The notes beneath the pieces are model-generated. The model saw only the letters and a list, made by a program, of their open reading frames with translations. It did not search any database and had not been told where the DNA came from. Shown here in pieces: positions 53,496-61,929 of a stretch of 64,000 bases of DNA. Numbering within the stretch: the stretch's first letter is position 1; every line of letters begins with the position of its first letter. A program made the position numbers and the translations under genes. The DNA is from Bacillota bacterium (lineage in GTDB: Bacteria > Bacillota > Clostridia > Acetivibrionales > DTU013), in the NCBI GenBank assembly GCA_023433505.1, contig JAEZCO010000058.1, forward strand, positions 1 to 64,000, given 5' to 3'.

Positions 53496-53651
53496 ATGGT
53501 GAGTTATCTGGAAAAGAACTCTGAGAAAATAAAAAGAGTGAATCAACTGCGCGAAGAATTATATTCCCTGTTAAATGTATATGGCCTGGACCACCATGAA
53601 GTTCTGGAATTCAGCAGAAAGCTGGATGCGCTGATACTGGAGCTTTTATAG
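53496..53651 (+). CDS. Second Spo0E-family phosphatase
   Basis: 51 residues. Helix-loop-helix with INQLREELYSLL-type first helix (VNQLREELYSLLNVYGLD) and EVLEFSRKLDALI carrying the SRKLD motif with the catalytic-type Asp. ACGGAGG is 5-6 nt before ATG 53496. It probably modulates Spo0A phosphorylation and so entry to sporulation. The two copies in this window differ in sequence. Confidence 0.82.
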   Translation: MVSYLEKNSEKIKRVNQLREELYSLLNVYGLDHHEVLEFSRKLDALILELL

Positions 53652-53693
53652 CCGGAGTACCTGCGTGAAGGCAGGTATGAATTCTAAAAAAGA

Positions 53694-53730
53694 AAAACAG
53701 CTTTTCGGTATAATCCAGAAAAGCTGTTTT
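53694..53730. terminator. Bidirectional terminator between Spo0E gene and tRNA-Lys
   Basis: AAAACAGCTTTTC pairs perfectly with GAAAAGCTGTTTT across an 11-nt loop, serving the plus-strand gene and the minus-strand tRNA. A smaller hairpin TACCTGC/GCAGGTA precedes it. Confidence 0.85.
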
Positions 53731-53733
53731 AAG

Positions 53734-53809
53734 TGGTGCGCCATCGGGGACTCGAACCCAGGACCCATTGATTAAGAGTCAATTGCTCTACCAACTGAGC
53801 TAATGGCGC
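53734..53809 (-). tRNA. tRNA-Lys (anticodon CTT)
   Basis: 76 nt with encoded CCA. Acceptor GCGCCAT pairs with ATGGCGC. D-arm AGCTCAGTTGGTAGAGC is standard. The anticodon loop is CTCTTAA with CTT at 34-36, and the T-arm has GGGTTCGAGTCCC. Reads AAG. Confidence 0.97.
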
Positions 53810-54005
53810 GTATCTCTCGAACACTTAATCATTATAATAGCACATTTATCTTTTGTCAACATTTAATTTTTCACTTTTTACAGGAAGATACTGTAAGTTT
53901 CTGTAAAATAATTTGTGGAAGAATATACCAAAGGATTTAGTCCGTGCCATGTAGAATATTAATGAGTTGACAAAAAGATAACAGTAGGTGAAGAGATTGA
54001 CAGGG

Positions 54006-55175
54006 ATGAAAATTGATGTAGCCAGGCTGGATAAAATTATAAAGAAAGCCGTCGAGGCAATCAATAGCAGTAAGACAGAGATCTATGACATCGCCGACAG
54101 TGCGAGAAAAGAGTGCAAAAAGCTTGAAGAAGAGCTTGCGGAGCTCAAACAGCAGGTGAACGGACTGATTTCCACGGTAGAAAGTATAGAGGATGAGCTA
54201 AAAGAAAGCAAAAGAAAACTTATGCTGGTAAACAGGAATTTTACCAGGTTTACGCAAGAAGAGCTAAAGGAAGCTTATGAAAAAGCCGATAGTCTTCGTG
54301 TACAGCTTGCTGTAAAGAGAGAACAGGAACAACATTATATTCGAAGAAGAAATGAACTGGAAATAAGAATCAGAGATTCCTACAAGACAATACAAAAAGC
54401 TGAAAATCTTATTACCCATGTAGGCGCCGCACTTGGCTACCTGACCGGGGACCTCCTTGAAATAAGTACGCAGCTTGAGGACATGCAGCAAAGGCAGTTT
54501 CTGGGGTTGAAGATTATCAAGGCCCAGGAGGATGAACGGCAAAGGGTGGCAAGGGACATTCATGACGGTCCTGCCCAGCTTATGTCCAATGTGGTACTCA
54601 AAGCGGAAATTTGCGAAAGGATGATCGATGTAGATCTGGCCAAGGCAAGGGAGGAATTGCAGAGTCTTAAGAAAATCGTCCGGGAAAGCCTGCAGGATGT
54701 CAGAAAGATCATCTATAATCTTCGTCCCATGTCACTGGACGACCTGGGGTTGATTCCCACCCTGCAGCGTTATATAATGACTTTCCAGGAAGATACCGGC
54801 ATATCCGTGTCTTTCAGAACGCGGGGGGCTTCCGACGAGATAAAACCGGTGATTTCCCTGACGGTTTTCAGAATCGTGCAGGAAGCCATCAACAATATCA
54901 TAAAGCATTCGGGCGCGAAGAACGTATCCATCAGCCTTGAATTTTTGGAAAAAAGCCTGAAGCTTTATATTTATGATGACGGTTCGGGTTTCGATACCGA
55001 GAAGCAGAAGAGCAAGACCGAGGATATGAGCAGTGGCTTTGGCCTTTTGGGTATAAAGGAGAGGATTGAATTATTGGGAGGAGCTCTGAATATCATTTCC
55101 GAGCTTGGGAAAGGGACACGTTTAAATATAGCAATACCGTTTATTCAGGAAAAGGGGGATACAAATGAGCAATAA
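54006..55175 (+). CDS. DegS-like sensor histidine kinase
   Basis: 389 residues from ATG 54006 (GTG 53988 is possible). A long N-terminal coiled coil (residues about 15-150) is followed by a HisKA_3 dimerisation/phosphoacceptor segment with DERQRVARDIHDGPAQLMSN (H-box His) and a HATPase domain with EAINNIIKHSGA (N box) and DDGSGFD. No membrane segment, so a cytosolic sensor like DegS of Bacillus. It overlaps the response-regulator gene by 11 bp. Confidence 0.9.
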   Translation: MKIDVARLDKIIKKAVEAINSSKTEIYDIADSARKECKKLEEELAELKQQVNGLISTVESIEDELKESKRKLMLVNRNFTRFTQEELKEAYEKADSLRVQLAVKREQEQHYIRRRNELEIRIRDSYKTIQKAENLITHVGAALGYLTGDLLEISTQLEDMQQRQFLGLKIIKAQEDERQRVARDIHDGPAQLMSNVVLKAEICERMIDVDLAKAREELQSLKKIVRESLQDVRKIIYNLRPMSLDDLGLIPTLQRYIMTFQEDTGISVSFRTRGASDEIKPVISLTVFRIVQEAINNIIKHSGAKNVSISLEFLEKSLKLYIYDDGSGFDTEKQKSKTEDMSSGFGLLGIKERIELLGGALNIISELGKGTRLNIAIPFIQEKGDTNEQ

Positions 55176-55818
55176 GATTAATTTACTCATTGCGGATGAT
55201 CATTCAATGGTGCGCCAGGGCTTAAAACAGATTCTGGAGCTGGAAAAGGATATTGTCGTTACGGCTCAGGCTTCCAATGGCAATGAAGCCGTCCGGCTGG
55301 CAAAAGAATGCAAACCTGACATTATTCTTATGGATATAAATATGCCTGGAATAAACGGCTTGCAGGCGATTAAGGAAATAAAGCAGGAAAAACTCCCCAG
55401 CAAGGTCATTGTCCTTACCATCCATGAAGACAGGGAGTATCTGTTCAAAACCCTTCAAATGGGTGCGGAGGGATATGTTCTGAAGGATGCCGAGCCGGCG
55501 GTGCTCATTGAGGCGATCCGGAATGTTTACAATGGGCAGTCCTACATACAGCCCAATATGACGAAAGAATTGGTTAAAGAGTTTAACCGGGTTACTCTCC
55601 ATGAGAAGGAGAAGAATGATGAGAATAATCTTACGTCCAGGGAGATTGAGGTTCTGGAGCTAATCGCCGAGGGCATGATCAATAAGGAAATAGCAAAAAA
55701 ATTGTATATAAGTGAGAAAACCGTTAAGAATCACGTATCCAATATATTTAAAAAGCTTGACGTATCCGATAGGACACAGGCTGCCATCTACGCCTTTAAA
55801 CATAATATGAAAAGCTGA
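55165..55818 (+). CDS. DegU-like response regulator (NarL/LuxR family)
   Basis: 217 residues. Receiver domain with the acidic DD pair in LIADDHSMVRQGL, phospho-acceptor Asp in PDIILMDINMPG and Lys in VLKDAEP. The C-terminal LuxR-type HTH has LTSREIEVLELIAEGMINKE and EKTVKNHVSNIFKKL. Partner of the upstream kinase. A terminator follows at 55847. Confidence 0.93.
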   Translation: MSNKINLLIADDHSMVRQGLKQILELEKDIVVTAQASNGNEAVRLAKECKPDIILMDINMPGINGLQAIKEIKQEKLPSKVIVLTIHEDREYLFKTLQMGAEGYVLKDAEPAVLIEAIRNVYNGQSYIQPNMTKELVKEFNRVTLHEKEKNDENNLTSREIEVLELIAEGMINKEIAKKLYISEKTVKNHVSNIFKKLDVSDRTQAAIYAFKHNMKS

Positions 55819-55846
55819 ATGGAGTTACATAATTATTGACGATTAT

Positions 55847-55893
55847 GCCTGTATAGCGCTTGATAAGAGCCGATTATGCAGGCTTTAATTTTT
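55847..55893 (+). terminator. Terminator after degU-like gene
   Basis: GCCTGTAT (55847-55854) pairs with ATGCAGGC (55876-55883) with one G-U, followed by TTTAATTTTT. Confidence 0.7.
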
Positions 55894-55904
55894 CAAATGC
55901 ACTG

Positions 55905-55933
55905 TTGACAAACTTTGAGAATTCTGATAGCAT
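55905..55933 (+). promoter_or_regulatory. Promoter of the T-box transcript
   Basis: TTGACA (55905-55910), 17 bp, TAGCAT (55928-55933). Transcription would start near 55940, just ahead of stem I of the T-box. Confidence 0.65.
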
Positions 55934-55949
55934 AGGTTAAAAATATCTA

Positions 55950-56249
55950 AAATGCGATGACAGGGAACAAGCCTTGCGTCAAGTGCTTCAGAGAGCTGTT
56001 GTTTGCTGAAAGACAGTGCACCGCGCATGTAGTGAGCTCACCCTTAAGCAGTCGGTTGAAAGCGTAAGCATCCGTTTATGGAGGCGGAGTCAGTAGGCCG
56101 GATCGGTTCGTACCGTTATAACGATATTGGCAGCGGCTGTTTTAGTCACTGTCACAGAGAGGGTATGTCAATACCGAAAAAGAGTGGTACCACGGAAGTT
56201 AAAACGCTTTCGTCTCTAGCAGAAATGCTTAGGGATGAAGGCTTTTTTT
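55950..56249 (+). promoter_or_regulatory. T-box riboswitch, specifier probably CUC (Leu)
   Basis: Stem I carries CAGAGAGC (55989-55996) and GCTGAAAGAC near its tip. The specifier region GTGAGCTCACCCTTAAGC places CTC at 56037-56039 ahead of ACCCTTAAGC, as in other T-boxes; GCT (Ala) one base earlier is the alternative. The T-box core AGAGTGGTACCACGG is at 56181-56195. The terminator (56206-56249) pairs GCTTTCGTCTCTA with TAGGGATGAAGGC and ends in seven T. Uncharged tRNA would stabilise the antiterminator and allow reading into the fusion gene 70 bp downstream. Confidence 0.88.
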
Positions 56250-56318
56250 ATTCCCAATTTGCATCTGTTATTGGGCCGGAATGTAAACGAAACCTGTATT
56301 TTTAAGGAGGAAATCACC

Positions 56319-58850
56319 ATGAAGCTTGCATTTTCAACACTCGGCTGTCCTGACTTCAGTTGGAATGATATCTATTCTATGGCCAAGGATCTTGGCTTTG
56401 ACGGTATCGAAATCCGAGGATTGGGCAGCGAAATATTTGCAGTCCAGGCGCAGCCTTTTACCGAGGCCCAACTGCCGCATACCATGAAAAAGCTTTCAGA
56501 GCTGCGCCTTGAAATCCCCTGTCTTTCATCGGGCTGCTGCCTCAAGTTTGCCGAAAACTCCGGTAAAAATCTTGAAGAGATTACACAGTATATTTTGTTG
56601 GCCTCCAGGCTTGGCACGCCCTATATCCGGATTCTTGCCGATCTTGAACCACAGCCGGCCGGTGAGGTTGATGATGAAGTTGTACTTGCAGCGCTTCAGC
56701 AGCTTGCTCCCATTGCAGAAGAAAAGGGAGTGACTTTGCTTGTGGAAACAAACGGAGTCTATTCGGATACCTCCCGCCTGTGCAAACTGCTGGATCATGT
56801 GGCAAGCGATGCTGTTGCAGCTTTGTGGGATATGCACCATCCCTACAGGTTTGCAGGTGAAAAACCCGGGAAGACCGTACAGAATCTTGGTGCGTATATT
56901 AAATATGTGCATATTAAGGATTCGGTGATGGAAAATGGCTTACCCCGCTACCGCATGATGGGTGAAGGCGATTTGCCCATTGATGATATGATGAGAGCGC
57001 TTCGTTCAATCAATTATGACGGATATGTTTCCCTTGAATGGGTCAAACGCTGGGCAGCCGACCTTGATGATGCGGGAGTGGTATTCCCCAATTTTGCAAA
57101 TTACATGAGCAGATATAATGAGAAGAGCGCGGTAAAGGGCCGGCTTTTCGACAACAATGCAAAGACAGGCAAATATGTCTGGGAAAAGGACAGCCTCATT
57201 GACCTGACTTTTCCCCAGGTCCTTGACCGGATGGTGGATGAATTCCCCAACCAGTATGCTTTCCGCTATACTACCATGGATTATACCAGGACTTATTCGG
57301 AGTTCCGTGAGGATGTGGATACCTTTGCACGTTCATTAATTGCATTGGGCGTACGGCCCGGGGACCATGTTTCCATCTGGGCAACCAATGTTCCCCAGTG
57401 GTTCATTAGCTTTTGGGCGGCCACAAAAATAGGGGCCGTTCTGGTTACCGTGAATACCGCTTATAAGATTTATGAAGCGGAATATCTGCTCCGTCAGTCG
57501 GATACCCATACACTGATTTTAATAGACGGTTTCAAGGATTCCAACTATGTCGGCATCATTAAGGAGCTTTGTCCCGAACTGGAAACTGCTGAGGCAGGAA
57601 AACCCCTGCACTTGAAACGGTTGCCGTTCCTGCGCAATATTATTACAGTCGATTCGCAGCAGAAGGGGTGTCTGACATGGGAGGAAGCAATTGCTTTAGC
57701 TGGCAGGGTGCCTAAGGAAGAGGTATACCGCCGCGCATTTTCCCTTAACAGACATGAGGTCTGCAATATGCAGTATACTTCGGGGACTACCGGCTTCCCC
57801 AAAGGAGTTATGCTGACACATTATAATGTAGTGAATAACGGTAAGAACATCGGTGACTGTCTGGACCTTTCGACAGCGGACCGTATGATGGTTCACGTAC
57901 CCATGTTCCATTGCTTTGGGATGGTGCTTGCAATGACCGCGGCAATGACCCATGGCGCTACAATGTCACCCATGCCGTATTTTTCGCCGAAGCTGTCATT
58001 GGATTGCATCAACAAGGAGAAGATTACAGCCTTCCATGGGGTCCCTACAATGTTTATAGCAATGCTTGAACACGAAGATTTCGGGAAGACGGATTTCTCC
58101 TGCATGCGGACCGGAATAATGGCAGGCAGCCCTTGTCCTGTCAAGGTTATGCAAGACGTGGTGGACAAGATGAATATGACGCAGATAAGTATTGTATTTG
58201 GGCAGACGGAGGCTTCACCCGGGTGTACCCAGAGCCGTGTTGATGACCCCATTGAAGTACGTGTCGCTACTGTTGGCCGTGCACTGCCAGGGGTTGAGTG
58301 CAAAATCGTAGACCCCGCAACGGGCGAGGATTTGCCGGATAATGTAGATGGTGAGTTCGTGGCACGCGGATATAACATTATGAAGGGCTATTACAAAATG
58401 CCGGAGGCTACGGCCGCCGCAATTGATGAAAATGGATGGCTGCATACCGGCGACCTTGCAAAGCGCGACAGCAGCGGGAATTATAAAATTACCGGCAGAA
58501 TCAAGGATATGATCATACGGGGCGGGGAGAATATTTATCCCAAGGAAATAGAAGATTTCATATACACGCATCCCAAAGTCAAGGATGTGCAGGTCATTGG
58601 AGTTCCTGACAAACAGTATGGAGAGGAGATTATGGCCTGTGTCATTTTAAAAGATGGTGTAGCTTTGACGGAGGATGAGCTGAAGGATTATATCCGGTCA
58701 CATATGGCAAAACACAAAACGCCGCGCTATATTGATTTTGTAACGGAATTCCCGATGAATGCCGCAGGAAAAATTATGAAGTTCAAGATGCGGGAGCATG
58801 CAGTTGAAAAATTGGGCCTGCAGGCTGCAAACAAGATCGTAACTGCGTAA
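56319..58850 (+). CDS. Fusion of a TIM-barrel sugar-isomerase-like domain and an acyl-CoA synthetase
   Basis: 843 residues from ATG 56319, 8 nt after AAGGAGG. Residues about 1-270 are an AP-endonuclease-2/xylose-isomerase-like TIM barrel (KLAFSTLGCPDFSWNDIY, ETNGVYSD, WDMHHPYRF, HIKDSV, EGDLPIDDM, GYVSLEWVKRW). From about residue 295 on it is a full AMP-forming acyl-CoA synthetase: QYTSGTTGFPKGVMLTH, FGQTEASPG, GWLHTGDLAKRD, and PMNAAGKIMKFKMR with the catalytic Lys. The synthetase resembles medium-chain or FadD-like ligases. What the barrel adds is unknown. It is the only gene behind the T-box; a terminator follows it. Confidence 0.88.
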   Translation: MKLAFSTLGCPDFSWNDIYSMAKDLGFDGIEIRGLGSEIFAVQAQPFTEAQLPHTMKKLSELRLEIPCLSSGCCLKFAENSGKNLEEITQYILLASRLGTPYIRILADLEPQPAGEVDDEVVLAALQQLAPIAEEKGVTLLVETNGVYSDTSRLCKLLDHVASDAVAALWDMHHPYRFAGEKPGKTVQNLGAYIKYVHIKDSVMENGLPRYRMMGEGDLPIDDMMRALRSINYDGYVSLEWVKRWAADLDDAGVVFPNFANYMSRYNEKSAVKGRLFDNNAKTGKYVWEKDSLIDLTFPQVLDRMVDEFPNQYAFRYTTMDYTRTYSEFREDVDTFARSLIALGVRPGDHVSIWATNVPQWFISFWAATKIGAVLVTVNTAYKIYEAEYLLRQSDTHTLILIDGFKDSNYVGIIKELCPELETAEAGKPLHLKRLPFLRNIITVDSQQKGCLTWEEAIALAGRVPKEEVYRRAFSLNRHEVCNMQYTSGTTGFPKGVMLTHYNVVNNGKNIGDCLDLSTADRMMVHVPMFHCFGMVLAMTAAMTHGATMSPMPYFSPKLSLDCINKEKITAFHGVPTMFIAMLEHEDFGKTDFSCMRTGIMAGSPCPVKVMQDVVDKMNMTQISIVFGQTEASPGCTQSRVDDPIEVRVATVGRALPGVECKIVDPATGEDLPDNVDGEFVARGYNIMKGYYKMPEATAAAIDENGWLHTGDLAKRDSSGNYKITGRIKDMIIRGGENIYPKEIEDFIYTHPKVKDVQVIGVPDKQYGEEIMACVILKDGVALTEDELKDYIRSHMAKHKTPRYIDFVTEFPMNAAGKIMKFKMREHAVEKLGLQAANKIVTA

Positions 58851-58862
58851 TGGCAAGGAAGG

Positions 58863-58895
58863 GAGCAGAGGAGTTGGATTCTCTGCTCTTTTGTT
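58863..58895 (+). terminator. Terminator after the fusion gene
   Basis: GAGCAGAG (58863-58870) pairs perfectly with CTCTGCTC (58881-58888), followed by TTTTGTTTT. It separates the T-box unit from the next gene. Confidence 0.85.
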
Positions 58896-58938
58896 TTAGG
58901 ATCAAAAGAATATTCTATTTTAATAAGCATGAAATTAG

Positions 58939-58967
58939 TTGAAGATAGATGAATATGGTTGTATAAT
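58939..58967 (+). promoter_or_regulatory. Promoter of the homocysteine methyltransferase-like gene
   Basis: TTGAAG (58939-58944), 17 bp, perfect TATAAT (58962-58967), about 30 bp ahead of the start codon. Confidence 0.65.
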
Positions 58968-58997
58968 GATAGAAGTAAAAGATCGGAGGTAAGTGAT

Positions 58998-60302
58998 ATG
59001 AGAGATTTTTTGAAGGAAATTGAGACCAAGGTGCTTATATATAACGGGTCAACGGGCTACTTGCTGCAAAAACTTGGCTTAAAGGGCGGAGAATGCGGAG
59101 AGCTCTGGAATATCACAAACAGAGAGGCTGTAAAGGAAGTATGCAGGTTATACAAGGAAGCGGGTTCGGATGTCATTCAGACCAACACCTTCCCGGGAAA
59201 CCGGATCCACCTGGATAAATATGCCCTGGGAGACAAAACCTATGAAATCAATTATTGGGGAGCCAAACTTGCAAGGGAAGTAGCAGGAGATGATACGCTG
59301 GTAGCAGCATCCATCGGACCTACGGGACTCCTCTTTGAACCCTCCGGCGAATTAACCTTTGAAAAGGCCTATGAAGTCTTTAAAGAGCAAGTAAAGGCAG
59401 TGGCAGATGGCGGAGTGGACATAATCAATTTTGAAACCTTCACGGATGTAGCTGAAATGCGGGCTGCACTGCTTGCGGCAAAAGAAAATACCAATTTACC
59501 TGTTATTTGCTCCATGGCTTATGAAGCCGGAGGACGGACGCTTATGGGAAATGATCCGCTGATTGCCGTATCCGTTCTTTTGTCGCTTGGGGCGGATATT
59601 GCCGGGACAAATTGTTCCTTTGGCGCCGGCCATATGCTGGACATTGTTAAAAAGATGCACAGCGCAGGGGGAGGTTACCTGAGTGTAAAGCCGAATGCAG
59701 GCTTGCCTGAACTAATTGACGGTAAGGCGTGCTACCATGAAACAGCAGAAGGCTTTGCCGGGCAGGCAGCTGAATTTATAAGCTATGGGGCCAGATTGGT
59801 TGGGGGCTGCTGCGGTACCACACCTGAGTACATAAGTGCTCTAAAAGATAAAATTGGCAAAATGGAAGCAGCACCTGTCAAGATGAGACAAAAAGATATT
59901 GTAACCTCCGGAACTAAGCATCTTCAAGCGGCTGAAATAAAAGCAGATTCCATGGGTAAGCTTGACGCATCTGCTGACAGAGAACTGCTGGATAAATTAG
60001 TGGAAGGTGATTTGTCCTATGTGGAAGACAGGGTACTGGACATCTCAACGGAGGGTTTTGATGCAGTTTTGATCAAGCTTGACGCGGCAAATGGCAAGGA
60101 TGATCTGCTTGCTTCCATTGTTACTATTGCTCAAAGCTATATTAAGGAACCGCTAATAATTGAAACTTCCAATTCCGCAGCATTGGAGAAGGCATTGCGG
60201 ATATATAAAGGCATTGCAGGGGTTATTATAGGCGGAGAAGATACAAACAAACTTAAAAGTCTTGCTGAAAGATATGGCAGTGTGATAATAAATAATATAT
60301 AA
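58998..60302 (+). CDS. Homocysteine S-methyltransferase domain protein (MetH N-terminus-like)
   Basis: 434 residues from ATG 58998, with GGAGG 8 nt upstream. Residues 1-290 match the zinc-dependent homocysteine-binding module of MetH: YNGSTGYLLQKLG, DVIQTNTFPGNR, SIGPTGLLFEPSG, GTNCSFGAGHML and GGCCGTTPEYI with the zinc cysteines. The last 110 residues look like a shortened pterin-binding-type barrel. The B12 and activation domains of full MetH are absent and would have to be separate proteins. Independent of the upstream T-box gene. Confidence 0.85.
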   Translation: MRDFLKEIETKVLIYNGSTGYLLQKLGLKGGECGELWNITNREAVKEVCRLYKEAGSDVIQTNTFPGNRIHLDKYALGDKTYEINYWGAKLAREVAGDDTLVAASIGPTGLLFEPSGELTFEKAYEVFKEQVKAVADGGVDIINFETFTDVAEMRAALLAAKENTNLPVICSMAYEAGGRTLMGNDPLIAVSVLLSLGADIAGTNCSFGAGHMLDIVKKMHSAGGGYLSVKPNAGLPELIDGKACYHETAEGFAGQAAEFISYGARLVGGCCGTTPEYISALKDKIGKMEAAPVKMRQKDIVTSGTKHLQAAEIKADSMGKLDASADRELLDKLVEGDLSYVEDRVLDISTEGFDAVLIKLDAANGKDDLLASIVTIAQSYIKEPLIIETSNSAALEKALRIYKGIAGVIIGGEDTNKLKSLAERYGSVIINNI

Positions 60303-60339
60303 CAAAATGTATTGTGCTAGTTGATATAACCTGCTTTGT

Positions 60340-60475
60340 TTGTTATTGGTATGAAAAAGGTAATGGGAATGGCGATCAATGATCGCCGCTATATCTTTTC
60401 ATACCCATGTGTGCCGCTCTGTAGCATGGGTATTGCCGTGCTCCACTGCGTTACGCTCGTAATGACCCGGACCAA
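60340..60475. repeat. Second dispersed repeat family, right copy, plus palindrome
   Basis: 60347-60430 is the inverted counterpart of 49937-50006 (TTTTCATACCCATGTGTGCC). It is followed by a TCATTGCGAG-family palindrome in minus orientation (CACTGCGTTACGCTCGTAATGA, 60444-60465 approximately). No gene in this 195-bp gap. Confidence 0.7.
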
Positions 60476-60497
60476 CCGGCACAACAGGTTAACTTAG

Positions 60498-61667
60498 CTA
60501 TACAATCTGCAAAATGGCGCATTTGAGGTATTCCGTCTCCTCTGAAGCCAGAAGTACGGGATGGTCTTTGGCCTGGGACCGGTATTCAACCAGCCGGACT
60601 TTGCGTTTCGAGTCAATTGCCGCATTATAAATGATATCCATAAAAAGCTCTGGGTCTACGTGGTGCGAGCAGGAACAGGTAACAAGAAATCCGCCGCTGT
60701 TTATGATCTTCATAGCCCGCAGGTTTATTTCCTTATAACCCCGCATAGCGCCTTCCAAAGCGCTTTTGGTTTTTGTAAAAGCCGGTGGGTCAAGGATGAT
60801 GGTGTCGAACTTTTCTCCATTATCATAATAGTCCCTTAGCTTGTCAAAGGTGTTTGCCGCTTCGAAGCGGCAGGTGCCCTCAAGTCCATTCAAGCGTGCA
60901 TTGGCGGAGGCAAATTCCACCGCATGCTCCGAAATATCGATGCCCAAAACATCGGAAGCACCGTAATACGCGGCATGCAAGGCAAATGAGCCTGTATGGC
61001 TGAAGCAGTCAAGTACTTTTGCATCCTTTACGAAAGGTTTCAAAGCGGCACGGTTTTCTTTCTGATCAAGGAAATATCCGGTTTTTTGTCCGTTCTCAAC
61101 ATCAACCATAAATTTTATGCCGTTTTCCGTCATTTCCACCCGGGTGTCAAATTCTTTGGACAAAAAGCCTTTGTTTTGCTCCAGGCCTTCAAGCTCCCGT
61201 ACCGGTATGTCATTTCTTTCGTAAATCCCCGAAGGCTTTAGAATATCATTTAAAATATCCACGATCTCGGCTTTGTATTTTTCAATGCCAAAGGAAGTGG
61301 TTTGCATTACCAGAATATCATTAAACTTATCAACTACCAGGGCTGGCAGAAAATCCGATTCGGCAAATATTACCCTGCAGCTTAGAGGGTCGGCAACCCT
61401 CTGCCTGTAATCCCAGGCATTTTTTATACGGTTGTAAAGAAAGCCATAATCAATCTCTTCGTGTTCATAGGTCATGATTCTTATGGCAATTTGAGATTTA
61501 AGGTTGATATAGCCTCTGCCAAGGAATTTGTTCCTGCTGCTGTAAATATCGACAATATCTCCGGGATTACAGCTGCCCTCCACGGTTTGTATATCGCTTC
61601 TGTATATCCACGGATGACCGTACTCCGTTCTTTTTTCCTTACCTTTGATCAAAATAGCCTTTGCCAT
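60498..61667 (-). CDS. 23S rRNA cytosine methyltransferase-like protein (RlmI/RlmK type)
   Basis: 389 residues from ATG 61667, with AAGGAG 7 nt upstream on the minus strand; the longer reading to 61703 has no ribosome site. An N-terminal PUA domain (KAILIKGKEKRTEYGHPWIY) is followed by a central RlmI-like domain and a SAM-binding Rossmann domain: VLDCFSHTGSFALHAA, VLGIDISEHAVEFA, ILDPPAFTKTK and LVTCSCSHHV. It should methylate a cytosine (m5C) in 23S rRNA. Confidence 0.9.
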   Translation of the reverse strand: MAKAILIKGKEKRTEYGHPWIYRSDIQTVEGSCNPGDIVDIYSSRNKFLGRGYINLKSQIAIRIMTYEHEEIDYGFLYNRIKNAWDYRQRVADPLSCRVIFAESDFLPALVVDKFNDILVMQTTSFGIEKYKAEIVDILNDILKPSGIYERNDIPVRELEGLEQNKGFLSKEFDTRVEMTENGIKFMVDVENGQKTGYFLDQKENRAALKPFVKDAKVLDCFSHTGSFALHAAYYGASDVLGIDISEHAVEFASANARLNGLEGTCRFEAANTFDKLRDYYDNGEKFDTIILDPPAFTKTKSALEGAMRGYKEINLRAMKIINSGGFLVTCSCSHHVDPELFMDIIYNAAIDSKRKVRLVEYRSQAKDHPVLLASEETEYLKCAILQIV

Positions 61668-61746
61668 ATAATTGCTCCTTATCATTAGCTTCCTTTTCGC
61701 CACGGAAATTATACCATAATTTTATTTTCCTGCATATTGTGATCGT

Positions 61747-61834
61747 AAGTACTGATGAAAATATAACTTCCCGTAAAATGCAGTCTATTGCGGCCGGTAT
61801 TTTCAGAAAAACGGGAAGTAACATTTTCAGTACT
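61747..61834. repeat. MITE-like palindromic element, copy D
   Basis: 88 bp, the cleanest copy. Its ends AAGTACTGATGAAAATATAA and ACATTTTCAGTACTT form near-perfect terminal inverted repeats, with CTTCCCGT...ACGGGAAG inside them. Core ATGCAGTCTATTGCGGCCGG as in copies A and B. Located between the promoter regions of divergent genes. Confidence 0.88.
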
Positions 61835-61929
61835 TGGAAAGAGTACATTTATATTGAAATCGGATTGATACCTCTTTTTTGAAATGATGGAATAAAGTAA
61901 GATTAAATTGAAATGATACATAAGCTTAC

